Shown: positions 24,734 through 33,276, counted from the stretch's first letter. The stretch is 51,242 nt of DNA from Desulfobacterales bacterium (GCA_024637225.1 JAGXFP010000048.1:1-51242); one strand, 5' to 3'. A program made the numbers and translations. Notes: a model not told the origin generated them from the letters alone.

Positions 24734-25396
24734 TTACTCAAGCCAGCGCACGAATTTCTCCACCGCCATCCGATCGGTGCGGAGCTTGTTCAACGAGGCC
24801 TCCGGATCGGGATAGCCCAGGGAAAGGCCGAGAACCAGCCGCTTGGTCGCCGGGATGCCGAGAAACTTCTTGATCTCTCCGGCATAATCGGTGGCGAAGG
24901 CCTGGGGGACCGTGCCGAGCCCCTTGGCATGGGCGGCCAGCATCAGAGTCTGAGCGAAGAGGCCGAGGTCGAAAAGCGACCACTGGCTGAGGGAGCCTTC
25001 CTGGAAGAGGTAGACCGCATGGGGCGCGCCGTAGAAGGAGAAATTGGCTTTCTTGGCCTTTTTGATCAGTTTCGGGTCCAGCAGGTCAACCCCGGTCGCC
25101 TCCCGACGGCTCTGGTAGAGCTGGTTGATATTGTCCTGCTCGGTCGGCGGCCAGCCCTGCGGAGCGGCGAGATCTGGACTGTTCGGCGCCCCTTCCTCGA
25201 ACAAGCGGATCATCTCCCGGCTCAAGGCCTGCTTCTTCTCGCCGGAGAGCACCAGCACTTCCCAAGGCTGACTGTTCTTGTACGACGGACTCCAGCGGGC
25301 CAGCTCAAAGACTTCCTCCAAAACGGCGCGGTCCACCGGCTCCGGCTTGAATCCGCGAATACTCATTCTATTTCTCAGACAGCTTTCCGCATCCAT
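24734..25396 (-). CDS. Nitroreductase-family FMN oxidoreductase
   Basis: 220-residue soluble flavoprotein of the nitroreductase superfamily, which reduces nitro compounds, quinones or other acceptors with NAD(P)H. Family marks are the N-terminal 'RNRMSIRGFKPEPVD' (FMN phosphate-binding Arg region), 'ARWSPSYKNSQPWEVLVLSG' and the C-terminal FMN-binding 'GLSLGYPDPEASLNKLRTDR'. The ATG follows GGAGG with 6-nt spacing. It is monocistronic between a MITE and the GGGtGRT operon. Its natural substrate cannot be told. Confidence 0.9.
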   Translation of the reverse strand: MDAESCLRNRMSIRGFKPEPVDRAVLEEVFELARWSPSYKNSQPWEVLVLSGEKKQALSREMIRLFEEGAPNSPDLAAPQGWPPTEQDNINQLYQSRREATGVDLLDPKLIKKAKKANFSFYGAPHAVYLFQEGSLSQWSLFDLGLFAQTLMLAAHAKGLGTVPQAFATDYAGEIKKFLGIPATKRLVLGLSLGYPDPEASLNKLRTDRMAVEKFVRWLE

Positions 25397-25582
25397 GCCA
25401 TACCTCCGGTTTATCTTTCATATTCCTGGATATATACTTAAAGATACCTGTTTGTCCTGCCGAGGAAAAGTGCTTCTTGAGTTTACCATTTGATGCCCCT
25501 TCACCCGGTTATTTCATGAAAATCTTATCCCAGAAGCTTCCCTAGCCTGGATATACGTAGGCAACCGGGTGGAACTCGATAT

Positions 25583-25621
25583 AAAAAAAAACCCCCGATC
25601 GAGTCAGACTCAACCAGGGGC
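25583..25621 (-). terminator. Rho-independent terminator of the GGGtGRT operon
   Basis: On the minus strand a hairpin (CCCC...TTGAGTCTGACTCGA...GGGG) is followed by nine T residues, about 35 bp after the stop of the GGGtGRT gene. The inner arms TTGAGT/ACTCGA are mostly complementary and the outer CCCC/GGGG pair fully. Confidence 0.8.
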
Positions 25622-25654
25622 TTTGTGGATTACCTTGTTTTTATAACGAGGAGA

Positions 25655-26653
25655 TCAGCCCCGGGCCTGTTCCACCGCTACGGCCACCGCCACCGAGGCG
25701 CCGACCATCGGGTTGTTGCCCATGCCGATCAGCCCCATCATCTCGACGTGGGCCGGGACCGAGGAACTGCCGGCGAACTGGGCGTCGGAGTGCATCCTCC
25801 CCATGGTATCGGTCATCCCGTAGGAGGCGGGCCCGGCACCCATATTGTCGGGATGTAGGGTCCGGCCGGTACCGCCGCCGGAGGCCACCGAGAAGTACTT
25901 CCTGCCGGCGGCGAGCCTCTCCTTCTTGTAGGTGCCGGCGACCGGATGCTGGAAGCGGGTCGGATTGGTGGAGTTGCCGGTGATCGAGATATCGACCCCT
26001 TCGAGGTGGTTGATCGCCACCCCTTCGCGGACGTCATCGGCCCCGAAGCAGCGAACCGCGGCGCGCTCCCCTTGCGAGTAGGCTTTCTCCCTGACCACGG
26101 TGAGTTTGCCGGTGGCGTAGTCGAAGCTGGTCTCGACGTGTGTGAAACCGTTGATCCGGGAGATGATCTGGGCGGCGTCTTTGCCAAGACCGTTCAGGAT
26201 TACTTTGAGGGGCGCCTCCCTGACCCAGTTGGCGGAGCGGGCAATGCCGATCGCCCCTTCGGCGGCGGCAAACGATTCGTGGCCGGCGATAAAGGCGAAA
26301 CAGCTGGTATCGTCGCTCAAGAGCATCGCGGCGAGATTGCCGTGGCCGAGCCCGACCTGGCGCTGGTGGGCCACCGAGCCGGGGATACAGAAGGCCTGCA
26401 AGCCCTCGCCCAGGGTCGCAGCGATCTCGGCGGCGACCGTCCGGCCCTTTTTGATCGCGATGGCCGCCCCCAGGATATAGGCCCAGCAGGCGTTTTCGAA
26501 ACAGATCGGCTGAATCTCCTTGACTAGTTTATAGACATCGACCCCGGCCGCTTCGCAGACCTCGCGGGCCTCCTCCAGGGACTGCATTCCGTATTTTTCG
26601 AGGACCGGGCTGATCTGGCCGATCCTTCTTTCGTAACTTTCAAACAGTGCCAT
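25655..26653 (-). CDS. GGGtGRT-family protein
   Basis: 332 residues matching the GGGtGRT protein family, named for its conserved motif, seen here as 'SVASGGGTGRTLHPDNMGAG' (about residues 256-275). Other conserved stretches are 'GLGHGNLAAMLLSDDTSCFA', 'FIAGHESFAAAEGAIG' and the C-terminal 'MGNNPMVGASVAVAVA'. The biochemical function is not established. Members are found mainly in anaerobes and are habitually paired with a NifU-like protein, as here: the NifU-like gene ends 14 bp upstream on the same strand. A GGGGGAG ribosome site precedes the ATG, and a strong terminator follows. A role in metal-cluster handling or an Fe-S-dependent reaction is inferred only from the partner. Confidence 0.9.
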   Translation of the reverse strand: MALFESYERRIGQISPVLEKYGMQSLEEAREVCEAAGVDVYKLVKEIQPICFENACWAYILGAAIAIKKGRTVAAEIAATLGEGLQAFCIPGSVAHQRQVGLGHGNLAAMLLSDDTSCFAFIAGHESFAAAEGAIGIARSANWVREAPLKVILNGLGKDAAQIISRINGFTHVETSFDYATGKLTVVREKAYSQGERAAVRCFGADDVREGVAINHLEGVDISITGNSTNPTRFQHPVAGTYKKERLAAGRKYFSVASGGGTGRTLHPDNMGAGPASYGMTDTMGRMHSDAQFAGSSSVPAHVEMMGLIGMGNNPMVGASVAVAVAVEQARG

Positions 26654-26667
26654 TTCTCTTCTCCCCC

Positions 26668-27363
26668 TTATTCCCGGCGCGGATCGACGGTTTTAACCGC
26701 GTCCGCGAAACGGCCGTAGGTGCCGGAAGCCTTGGCCAGGGCCTCGGCCGGATCGACGCCCTTCTTGATTGCGTCCATCATCACCCCGATATTGATAAAA
26801 CTGTAGCCGATCACCTCGTCATCCTCGTCCAAGGCCAGTTCCTTGACGTAGCCCTCGGCCATCTCCAGGTAGCGCGGCCCCTTTTTGGCGGTTCCGTACA
26901 TGGTGCCGGTTACGCTGCGCAAGCCCTTGCCGAGATCTTCCAGGCCGGCCCCGACCTGCAAGCCCCCCTCGGAAAAGGCGGTCTGGCTGCGGCCGTAGAC
27001 GAGCTGCAGGAAGATCTTCTTCATGGCGTCGTTGATCGCATCGCAGACCAGATCGGTATTCAGGGCTTCGAGGATGGTCCGGCCGGGCAGGATCTCGGAG
27101 GCCATCGCCGCCGAATGGGTCATGCCGGTGCAGCCGACCGTCTCGATCAGGGCCTCGGCGATGATCCCCTCCTTGACGTTCAGCGACAGCTTGCAGGCTC
27201 CCTGGTGGGGGGCGCAGGTCCCGACCCCGTGGCTGAAGCCGCTGATATCGGTTACTTCCCTGGACCGCACCCACTTGCCCTCCTGGGGAATCGGCGACGA
27301 CTCGTGCCGGGCGCCCTGGGCGATGGGGCACATCCCTTCAACTTCTGGAGAATACATCATCAT
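26668..27363 (-). CDS. NifU/IscU-like iron-sulfur scaffold protein, partner of GGGtGRT
   Basis: 231 residues related to the NifU N-terminal/IscU scaffold fold. Candidate cluster ligands are Cys in 'GVGTCAPHQGACKLSL', 'ETVGCTGMTHSAAMASE' (equivalent of the GCGSAIAS region of IscU) and 'NTDLVCDAIND'. The N-terminal 'GMCPIAQGARHES' and C-terminal ~100 residues are not part of standard IscU, so this is a specialised variant. Three consecutive ATG codons begin the frame; the second or third suits the GGAG site better. It forms a two-gene operon with the GGGtGRT gene, and no IscS-type desulfurase is nearby, so it is not an ordinary Isc/Nif assembly locus. Confidence 0.85.
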   Translation of the reverse strand: MMMYSPEVEGMCPIAQGARHESSPIPQEGKWVRSREVTDISGFSHGVGTCAPHQGACKLSLNVKEGIIAEALIETVGCTGMTHSAAMASEILPGRTILEALNTDLVCDAINDAMKKIFLQLVYGRSQTAFSEGGLQVGAGLEDLGKGLRSVTGTMYGTAKKGPRYLEMAEGYVKELALDEDDEVIGYSFINIGVMMDAIKKGVDPAEALAKASGTYGRFADAVKTVDPRRE

Positions 27364-27430
27364 TCACTCCGTTAAATATTATTCAAAAAAAGCGAACCGG
27401 AACCGCTCCGGTTTATTTACTTTCCACTCC

Positions 27431-28411
27431 TCACCCTCCTAAAACCCAGCCCTTTTGCCGGCAGGCATCGAGGACCAGCTCCCGCAGTCCCCGGATGAAG
27501 TCCTCCTGGACGTTCAGGGATTCGACCCGCTCCAGGCGCAGACCCATCCCTTCGGCAAGCTGCCGGTACTGGATATCGATCTCATACAGGGTCTCGACGT
27601 GGTCGGAGACGAAGCTGATCGGCACCAGCAGGAGATTTTTCGCCCCCCCGGCGGCCAGCTCCTCCATCATCTCCGGAGTCGAGGGGGCCAGCCACTCGAC
27701 CGGGCCGCTACGGCTCTGGAAGCAGAGGTGGCCCTTGACCCCGGTCGCGGCCTCGACCGCCCGGATGGTCCGCGCCATATGGTCCAGATAGGGATCGCCC
27801 TCGTCGATAAACTTCTTCGGCAGGCTGTGGGCGCTATAGACTAGCTCCACCGGATCCGCGCCGAACTTCTGCAGCCCCGCCTTGATATTCTTGGCCAGAC
27901 AACCGATATAAGCGGGCTGATCGGGCCAGGCCTCGACCAGGGCCAGCTCGAATTGGTGGGCGTTGCGGGCCGCCGCCTCCCGGAGATCGTCGACGGAAGA
28001 GCCGGTGGTGGCAATGGAGTAATGGGGGTAGAGGGTCAGGCCGACCAGCCGCCTGACCCCCGCCGCCGCCATTTTCGCCAGGGTCTCCCCGGCATGGGGC
28101 GGCCAGTAGCGCATCGCCATATCGACCCGGAAGTTGCCGGAATCGGCCAGCATCTTCTCCAGGGCGGTGCCCTGGGCCATGGTGGTTTTGGCCAGGGGCG
28201 AGCCGCCGCCGATCAGCCGGTAGGACTCCCTGCTGATCGGGGCCCGCTTCCTGGCGATGCGCCGGGCGATGAACTTCTGCATGAAGCGGGGGCCCAGGCG
28301 GATGATCTTGCGGTCGGAGAAGAGGTTGAACAGGAAAGGCTCGACGTCCTCGAGTTTTTCGGGGCCGCCGAGGTTGAGGAGGATCACCCCGATATCATTG
28401 TTGTTTTCCAA
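27431..28411 (-). CDS. hemH: Ferrochelatase
   Basis: Inserts Fe2+ into protoporphyrin IX (or coproporphyrin III in some lineages). 326 residues, normal for the family. 'IGVILLNLGGPEKLEDVEPF' at the N-terminus, 'LTLYPHYSIATTGSS' and 'LVYSAHSLPKKFIDEGDPY' with the catalytic His in 'SAHSLP', and 'ISFVSDHVETLYEID' with the metal-binding Glu region. The start is a TTG at 28411-28409 (no suitable ATG follows near it). It is the last gene of a heme group (ahbD-like, hemE, HD-domain gene, hemH), but 328 bp with a tandem repeat separate it from the HD gene, so it may also have its own promoter. Confidence 0.95.
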   Translation of the reverse strand: MENNNDIGVILLNLGGPEKLEDVEPFLFNLFSDRKIIRLGPRFMQKFIARRIARKRAPISRESYRLIGGGSPLAKTTMAQGTALEKMLADSGNFRVDMAMRYWPPHAGETLAKMAAAGVRRLVGLTLYPHYSIATTGSSVDDLREAAARNAHQFELALVEAWPDQPAYIGCLAKNIKAGLQKFGADPVELVYSAHSLPKKFIDEGDPYLDHMARTIRAVEAATGVKGHLCFQSRSGPVEWLAPSTPEMMEELAAGGAKNLLLVPISFVSDHVETLYEIDIQYRQLAEGMGLRLERVESLNVQEDFIRGLRELVLDACRQKGWVLGG

Positions 28412-28477
28412 TTTATCCGACTTTTTCTTAAAGTGGCTCTATATGAAACTCAGCTTCAACTTCTGGCGTATTGCATG

Positions 28478-28680
28478 TCATTCCGGCATGTTATAAGCTG
28501 GAATCCAGTACCCATCAACGGAGCACCGGGAAATCGAATTTTTAGGCGCCCAGGCTCCCGACTCTGGCTCCTGGCTCCTGGCTCTTGGCTTCTGGCTTCT
28601 AGCTTCTGGCTTCTGGCTTTTGGCTTCTGGCTTCTGGCTTCTGGCTTCTGGCTTCTGGGACCATGGAATGCCACTATGAC
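28478..28680. repeat. Repeat-rich insert between the HD-domain gene and hemH, with 7-bp tandem repeats
   Basis: Within the 328-bp gap 28412-28739, positions 28564-28660 hold about 13.7 copies of a 7-bp unit (CTGGCTT and variants CTGGCTC, TTGGCTT, CTAGCTT). The flanks look like arms of a larger imperfect palindrome: GTCATTCCGGC at about 28478 and GGAATGCCACTATGAC at about 28664-28680, with a local hairpin ATTCCGGC/GCTGGAAT at about 28481-28506. No gene lies here. Slipped-strand length changes are likely. Confidence 0.8.
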
Positions 28681-28739
28681 TCTAAATCATTTTTATGACA
28701 ACAAACCAATACCATAAGGCAATTCAGAAAATTGAGTTT

Positions 28740-29354
28740 CTATGGAAGCCCGTTGCCGACCTTTTCAAAACTCTCGGGGATAAACTCCCGGTGGATATCG
28801 CAGGTGGCGGGATCGGGATCGATCAGGGCGGCGACCTCTTCGGGGGCAAAGGGCAGAAAGGCGAAGATAATCTCTTCCGCATCCCGCCACTTGCAGCTGT
28901 TGGCGCGGATGGCAGCGATGCGATCCGGATCATTATCGCCGTATCGTTCCAGAATATACTCCTCGCGCTCGACAAGGCTCACCACCTGTTCGTGGTTCAC
29001 CCTTTTATCGGCGTAGAAGACCACCTCGCTTTCGCTGATCTTCGGCAAGCGGCTATTCGGAAGATGAACGTGATCGCCGACGATTCCGGCAAGCTCATCA
29101 TAGCCGTGCTCCAGGCAGATCTCCCGGCCCAGGGCGGCGTGATCCCGGTCATCATCCAGGCAGGCGGTCTTGCCGATATCATGGAGCAGGGCCGCAGAGA
29201 CCGCGAGCGGCACCGAGATATCGAGGCCGGTCCGGACCAGATTTTCGGAGAGCAGGGCCGCGACCCTGGCCACGATGATGGAGTGCTCCCTGATATTATC
29301 CAGCATCCGATAGCGGTCCATCAGCTGGAAGCATTCCGCCACCGTCGGAATCAT
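28740..29354 (-). CDS. HD-domain phosphohydrolase-like protein in the heme operon
   Basis: 204 residues from the ATG at 29354, one base after the hemE stop codon (29358-29356), so translation is probably coupled. HD-fold metal-binding residues are His in 'NIREHSIIVARVAALL', the doublet in 'AALLHDIGKTACLD' and His in 'GIVGDHVHLPNS'. The family hydrolyses phosphate esters, often nucleotides, but substrates vary widely. Its tight linkage to hemE suggests a role tied to tetrapyrrole synthesis or its regulation; that is inference. The same frame stays open further upstream but overlaps hemE and is not coding there. Confidence 0.85.
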   Translation of the reverse strand: MIPTVAECFQLMDRYRMLDNIREHSIIVARVAALLSENLVRTGLDISVPLAVSAALLHDIGKTACLDDDRDHAALGREICLEHGYDELAGIVGDHVHLPNSRLPKISESEVVFYADKRVNHEQVVSLVEREEYILERYGDNDPDRIAAIRANSCKWRDAEEIIFAFLPFAPEEVAALIDPDPATCDIHREFIPESFEKVGNGLP

Positions 29355-29355
29355 C

Positions 29356-30393
29356 TCAGCGCATCTCCCGGCTGATGCTGTGAACCAGCTCGACGGCCAG
29401 TCTGGCCTTCTCCGGCGAGGTTTCGGGAATAATGCCATGGCCCAGGTTGAAGATATGACCCCGAGCGCCTTTGGCCTGAACCAGGACATTCTTGACCCGC
29501 TCGGCCAGCTTGTCGTCGGGCAGGAACAAGGCGATGGGATCCATATTGCCCTGGATCGACACCTTTTGCCCGACCCGCCGGACCGCCTCGTCGAGGTTGA
29601 TCCGCCAGTCGAAGCCGAGGACGTCGGCGCCGCATTCGATGGTCTGGTCAAGCAGGGTGGCCCCGTTATTGGCGAAGTAGATCAGGGGGATATCGGTAGC
29701 TTCTTTCAAGGCGGCGATGATCCTTTTCACGTAAGGAAAGGCGAACTCGGCATAGTCTCGGGGGGCCAGAACCCCGGCCCAGGAATCGAAGACCTGCAGG
29801 GCCTGGGCCCCGGCCGCGATCTGGCCTTTCAGGTAGGCGATGGTGCATTCGGTGATCTTGTCGAGGAGCTGACCATAGAGAGCCGGCGCTTCGTACATCA
29901 TCCGCTTGGTCTGGAAATAGTTCTTCGAGGAGCCGCCCTCAATCAGGTAGGTGGCGAGGGTGAAGGGCGCCCCGGAAAACCCGATCAAGGGCACCTTGTC
30001 GGCCAGCTCCTTCCTGAGGATGCGGATGGTATCCATCACGTAGCCGAGATCGTCCTCGGGATCGGGAATGCCGAGAGCGTCGACCGCGGCCTGGTCGCGG
30101 ATCGGGGAAGGAAAGACCGGCCCCCGCTTCTCCTGAAATTCCAGGGGGGCGCCCATCTTCTCAAGGGGCACCAGGATATCGGAGAAGAGAATGGCCGCGT
30201 CGACCCCGAGATAATCGACCGGTTGAATGGTAACCTCGGCGGCCCGCTCCGGCGTCTTGCACAATTCGAGAAAGGTGCCCTTGCTGCGCACCGTGTGGTA
30301 CTGAGGCAGGTAGCGCCCCGCCTGCCGCATGATCCAGACCGGAGTAAAGTCGGTTTTCTCGCCCTTGCAGGCCTTGAGGAATTCAGTTTTCAT
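29356..30393 (-). CDS. hemE: Uroporphyrinogen decarboxylase
   Basis: Converts uroporphyrinogen III to coproporphyrinogen III. 345 residues, typical length. Conserved 'FTPVWIMRQAGRYLPQYHTV' at residues about 17-36 (substrate-binding Arg residues), 'IQPVDYLGVDAAILFSDILV' with the catalytic Asp in 'FSDI', 'GFSGAPFTLATYLIEGG', and 'ALQVFDSWAGVLAP'. Downstream of the AhbD-like radical SAM gene (76-bp gap) and immediately upstream of the HD-domain gene. The product can feed either the protoporphyrin route (ferrochelatase is present) or, after oxidation and iron insertion, an iron-coproporphyrin route. Confidence 0.97.
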   Translation of the reverse strand: MKTEFLKACKGEKTDFTPVWIMRQAGRYLPQYHTVRSKGTFLELCKTPERAAEVTIQPVDYLGVDAAILFSDILVPLEKMGAPLEFQEKRGPVFPSPIRDQAAVDALGIPDPEDDLGYVMDTIRILRKELADKVPLIGFSGAPFTLATYLIEGGSSKNYFQTKRMMYEAPALYGQLLDKITECTIAYLKGQIAAGAQALQVFDSWAGVLAPRDYAEFAFPYVKRIIAALKEATDIPLIYFANNGATLLDQTIECGADVLGFDWRINLDEAVRRVGQKVSIQGNMDPIALFLPDDKLAERVKNVLVQAKGARGHIFNLGHGIIPETSPEKARLAVELVHSISREMR

Positions 30394-30469
30394 ATTCTCT
30401 CCACTATTAATATAGTTATCGAAATAATATATTTTTCGAATTTACCGGTTTAGTAAAACGACGCCATTT

Positions 30470-31534
30470 TCAGCAATTGCGCAGCTTAAACGGGGTATGG
30501 CTGCAGAAGGGCTCCTCACCCATATAATCGCCGCTCACCGCGTAGGCCCGGGCTCGGCAGCCGCCGCAGACCCCGACGTATTCGCAGGCCCCGCATTTAC
30601 CCTTGTAGCTCTTGAAGTCGCGCAGATCATTGAACAGCTCGGAGTTCTCCCAGATGTCCTTAAAGGATTTCTCGCGAATATTGCCGGCCGATTTGGGAAA
30701 ATAACTGCACGGCAGGACCTCGCCGTCGACGTCGATCAGGCAGATCAGCTGACCGGCCAGGCAGCCCTTGGCACCGCCGGTGGAGAACTGCAGGGTGCGG
30801 CGCTTGAAATCGTCGCCCTGTTCCTTGGCCTGCTCCAGGACCACCCGGTAATAGCTCGGGGCGCAGGTCGGCCGGACCAGAAGCTCGTCCTCCTGCTTCT
30901 CCATCTCGTAATGCCACTTGAGCAGTTCCTCGTAATCCTCCGGGGAGATCAGTTCGTTCATGATCTCCTCGCCGCGGCCGGTGGGGACGATCATGAACAT
31001 ATACCAGGCGGTGGCCCCCATCTCTTTGGCGAGTTTGTAGATCTTCGGAATCTCCTCCTGATTACGCTTGGTGAAGGAGGAGTTGATCAGAAACTTGATC
31101 CCCTTGTCGCGGAAGATCTTCATGGCGTTGATCGTGCCGTCGAAGGCGCCGGGCACGTTGCGAAAGTTGTCGTGGATCTCCGAGGAGGCGCCGTCCAGAC
31201 TCATCGAGACCATCTTGATGTCGGCATCCTTGATCCGCTCGGCAATCTCTTCGGTGACCATGGTGCCGTTGGTGGCCAGACACATCCGCAACCCCTTGCC
31301 GTCGCCGTATTTGGCGATATCGAAAATGTCGTCGCGAAGCAACGGCTCGCCGCCGGACAATACCACCACCGGCGAGGCGTAGGAGGCGATGTCGTCGATC
31401 ACCCGTTTGGCTTCCTCGAAGGAAAAATCCGGGTGGCCCTTGGCCTCCAGCTCCGAGGAAGAGCGACAGTGCACACACTTCAAATTGCAACGCCTGGTAG
31501 TTTCCCAGGCTATCCATTTTGCCTCAAAATCCAT
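30470..31534 (-). CDS. ahbD: AhbD/NirJ-like radical SAM-SPASM heme-synthesis enzyme
   Basis: 354 residues from the ATG at 31534 (GGGAG site 8 nt upstream; a TTG at 31558 is less likely). The radical SAM cluster motif is '[20 protein letters not shown]' (CX3-type CNLKCVHC), with '[16 protein letters not shown]' for SAM binding. The C-terminal SPASM part carries further Cys in '[14 protein letters not shown]', '[20 protein letters not shown]' and 'EPFCSHTP' for auxiliary 4Fe-4S clusters. The sequence resembles AhbD, which decarboxylates iron-coproporphyrin III to heme b in sulfate reducers and methanogens, and the related NirJ of heme d1 synthesis. Its place ahead of hemE supports a heme role. 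AhbD is preferred on overall similarity; a NirJ-type role is not excluded. Confidence 0.75.
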   Translation of the reverse strand: MDFEAKWIAWETTRRCNLKCVHCRSSSELEAKGHPDFSFEEAKRVIDDIASYASPVVVLSGGEPLLRDDIFDIAKYGDGKGLRMCLATNGTMVTEEIAERIKDADIKMVSMSLDGASSEIHDNFRNVPGAFDGTINAMKIFRDKGIKFLINSSFTKRNQEEIPKIYKLAKEMGATAWYMFMIVPTGRGEEIMNELISPEDYEELLKWHYEMEKQEDELLVRPTCAPSYYRVVLEQAKEQGDDFKRRTLQFSTGGAKGCLAGQLICLIDVDGEVLPCSYFPKSAGNIREKSFKDIWENSELFNDLRDFKSYKGKCGACEYVGVCGGCRARAYAVSGDYMGEEPFCSHTPFKLRNC

Positions 31535-31641
31535 CCTGTTTCTCCCACTTAGGCTCAAAAAAATTTAAAATAGCTATTATAGCTAATTATTCCGACATGA
31601 CAAAGGCAAAATGCCGGATCAGCAAAAATAACCTTCTCTAA

Positions 31642-32958
31642 TTAAAGGAATTGGGCCGCCGCCCCGGCCAGATTGCTCCGTTCGCTTTTCCGCAGAGTAA
31701 TATGGCCATGGAGGGGCTGGCCCTTCATCCTCTCAACCGCATAAGAGAGGCCGTTACTGCTGGAGTCGAGATAGGGGTTGTCGATCTGCTCGGGATCGCC
31801 GGTCAGGACGACCTTGGTGCCCTCCCCGGCCCGGCTGACGATGGTCTTGATCTCATGGGGAGTTAGGTTCTGGGCTTCATCCACAATCACATACTGATTG
31901 GGAATCGACCGGCCCCTGATATAGGTAAGGGCCTCCAGCTCGATGATATTATCCTGTAACAGCTTGTCGACCTTCTGCTTGACGCTTTCCGCGTGTTTTT
32001 CACCGGATTGGCGACCCTGGGCGCTCATCAGAAAGGTGAGGTTGTCGAAAATCGGCTGCATCCAATGGAAAAGCTTCTCATCCTTATCGCCGGGCATGTA
32101 GCCCAGATCCTTGCCCATCGGAATTACCGGCCTTGAGACCAGAATCCGTTCATAGCGGTTGAAATGGACGGTGGTCTCCATGGCCGCAGCCAGGGCGAGC
32201 AGGGTCTTGCCGGTACCGGCCTGACCGACCATGGTCACCAGCAGCACATCGGGATCGAGCAGCAGTTCAAGGGCCATCCGCTGCTCCTTGTTGCGTGGTT
32301 TCAAGCCGAAAGCTTCGTTATAATCGGGAAGCAGGGGGACCAGGTCCCCGCCGTTGGTAGAGCGGGCCAGGGCGGTATGCTTTTCGTCGCCTTCGTCGAT
32401 CAGCAGGACAAACTCGTTCGGCACCGCCGCACATCCGTCAATCGTCAGTTTCTTGTTCGTATAGAACTCGTCGATCAGGGCTCCGGGAACCTTGAGCTGG
32501 CAATGGCCGGAAAAGAGTTCGTCGAAATTGACCTTCTGTTTTTCGAAATCCATCACCTCGATTCCCAGGGCATCGGCCTTGAGCCGGGCGTTAATGTCCT
32601 TGGAAACGAAGATCACCTTCTTCTCCTGCTCAAACAGGGTATAGGCCACGCCCAGGATGCGATTGTCGGCAACCCGCATGTCAAGGCCGTGGTCGGCGAG
32701 GTCCCGCTCGTGATAGATCATCAGGGTGCCGCCGTTGTCCATCTCGACGCCGCGGCCCAGATTGCCTTTTTCCCGTAAATGATCAAGCTGCCTGATCACC
32801 TGCCGAGCGTTCCTGGCCAGCTCGTTGTTATGGGATTTGAAGCGATCGAGCTCCTCGATGACCGACATCGGCAACACCACCACATTGTCGGAAAAAGAAC
32901 TGATCGAATCGGCATTATGGAGCAGGACATTGGTGTCGAGGACAAAATATTTCTGCAT
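31642..32958 (-). CDS. PhoH family protein (PIN domain plus PhoH ATPase)
   Basis: 438-residue PhoH2-type protein: an N-terminal PIN ribonuclease domain (about 1-130; 'KYFVLDTNVLLHNADSI', 'VVLPMSVIEELDRFK', acidic 'VADNRILGVA') fused to a PhoH helicase/ATPase domain with Walker A 'GQAGTGKTLLALAAAM' and Walker B 'QYVIVDEAQNLTPHEIKT'. PhoH2 proteins couple RNA unwinding to cleavage. Encoded alone, no operon partner evident. Confidence 0.93.
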   Translation of the reverse strand: MQKYFVLDTNVLLHNADSISSFSDNVVVLPMSVIEELDRFKSHNNELARNARQVIRQLDHLREKGNLGRGVEMDNGGTLMIYHERDLADHGLDMRVADNRILGVAYTLFEQEKKVIFVSKDINARLKADALGIEVMDFEKQKVNFDELFSGHCQLKVPGALIDEFYTNKKLTIDGCAAVPNEFVLLIDEGDEKHTALARSTNGGDLVPLLPDYNEAFGLKPRNKEQRMALELLLDPDVLLVTMVGQAGTGKTLLALAAAMETTVHFNRYERILVSRPVIPMGKDLGYMPGDKDEKLFHWMQPIFDNLTFLMSAQGRQSGEKHAESVKQKVDKLLQDNIIELEALTYIRGRSIPNQYVIVDEAQNLTPHEIKTIVSRAGEGTKVVLTGDPEQIDNPYLDSSSNGLSYAVERMKGQPLHGHITLRKSERSNLAGAAAQFL

Positions 32959-33130
32959 TGTTTTTTCCCGGCTTTGGTTTGAAATCGGGCTAAAAGTCTG
33001 GCCCGCCTTTATGTAAATGTCCGTAAGCGCCGCCTCTGCTTGCCGTCAACTTGACGTGGACGACAAGCGTACCGGGCGACCACTGGAATTGATGACCTCC
33101 AGGATCATCCGGAGGGTTATTCACCTAGTT

Positions 33131-33276
33131 TAGTGTCTGTCCAGAAATGAGGATTTTTGTCCGAGGACGAGAAGCAAGGATGTCGGAAAAGCGCAGCGTA
33201 CTCGGGTACGTGAGCACTTTCCGACTCCGCGGCGACGAAGTTATCGGGCAAAAAGACCATTTATAGACAGGCACTA
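33131..33276. mobile_element. Palindromic MITE-like element, family 2
   Basis: 146 bp bounded by TAGTGTCTGTC (33131-33141) and GACAGGCACTA (33266-33276), inverted with one mismatch; the similarity continues inward (AAATG/CATTT). The centre includes GCGTACTCGGGTACGTGAGC, itself near-palindromic. It lies in the 487-bp gap 32959-33445 between the divergent phoH and nadE genes; nothing else was identified in that gap apart from a TATAAA at 33432-33437 close to the nadE start. Non-coding. Confidence 0.7.

Noticed and set aside
28564..28660. Repeat array as a CRISPR
   Set aside because: The unit is 7 bp with no spacers and no cas genes nearby.
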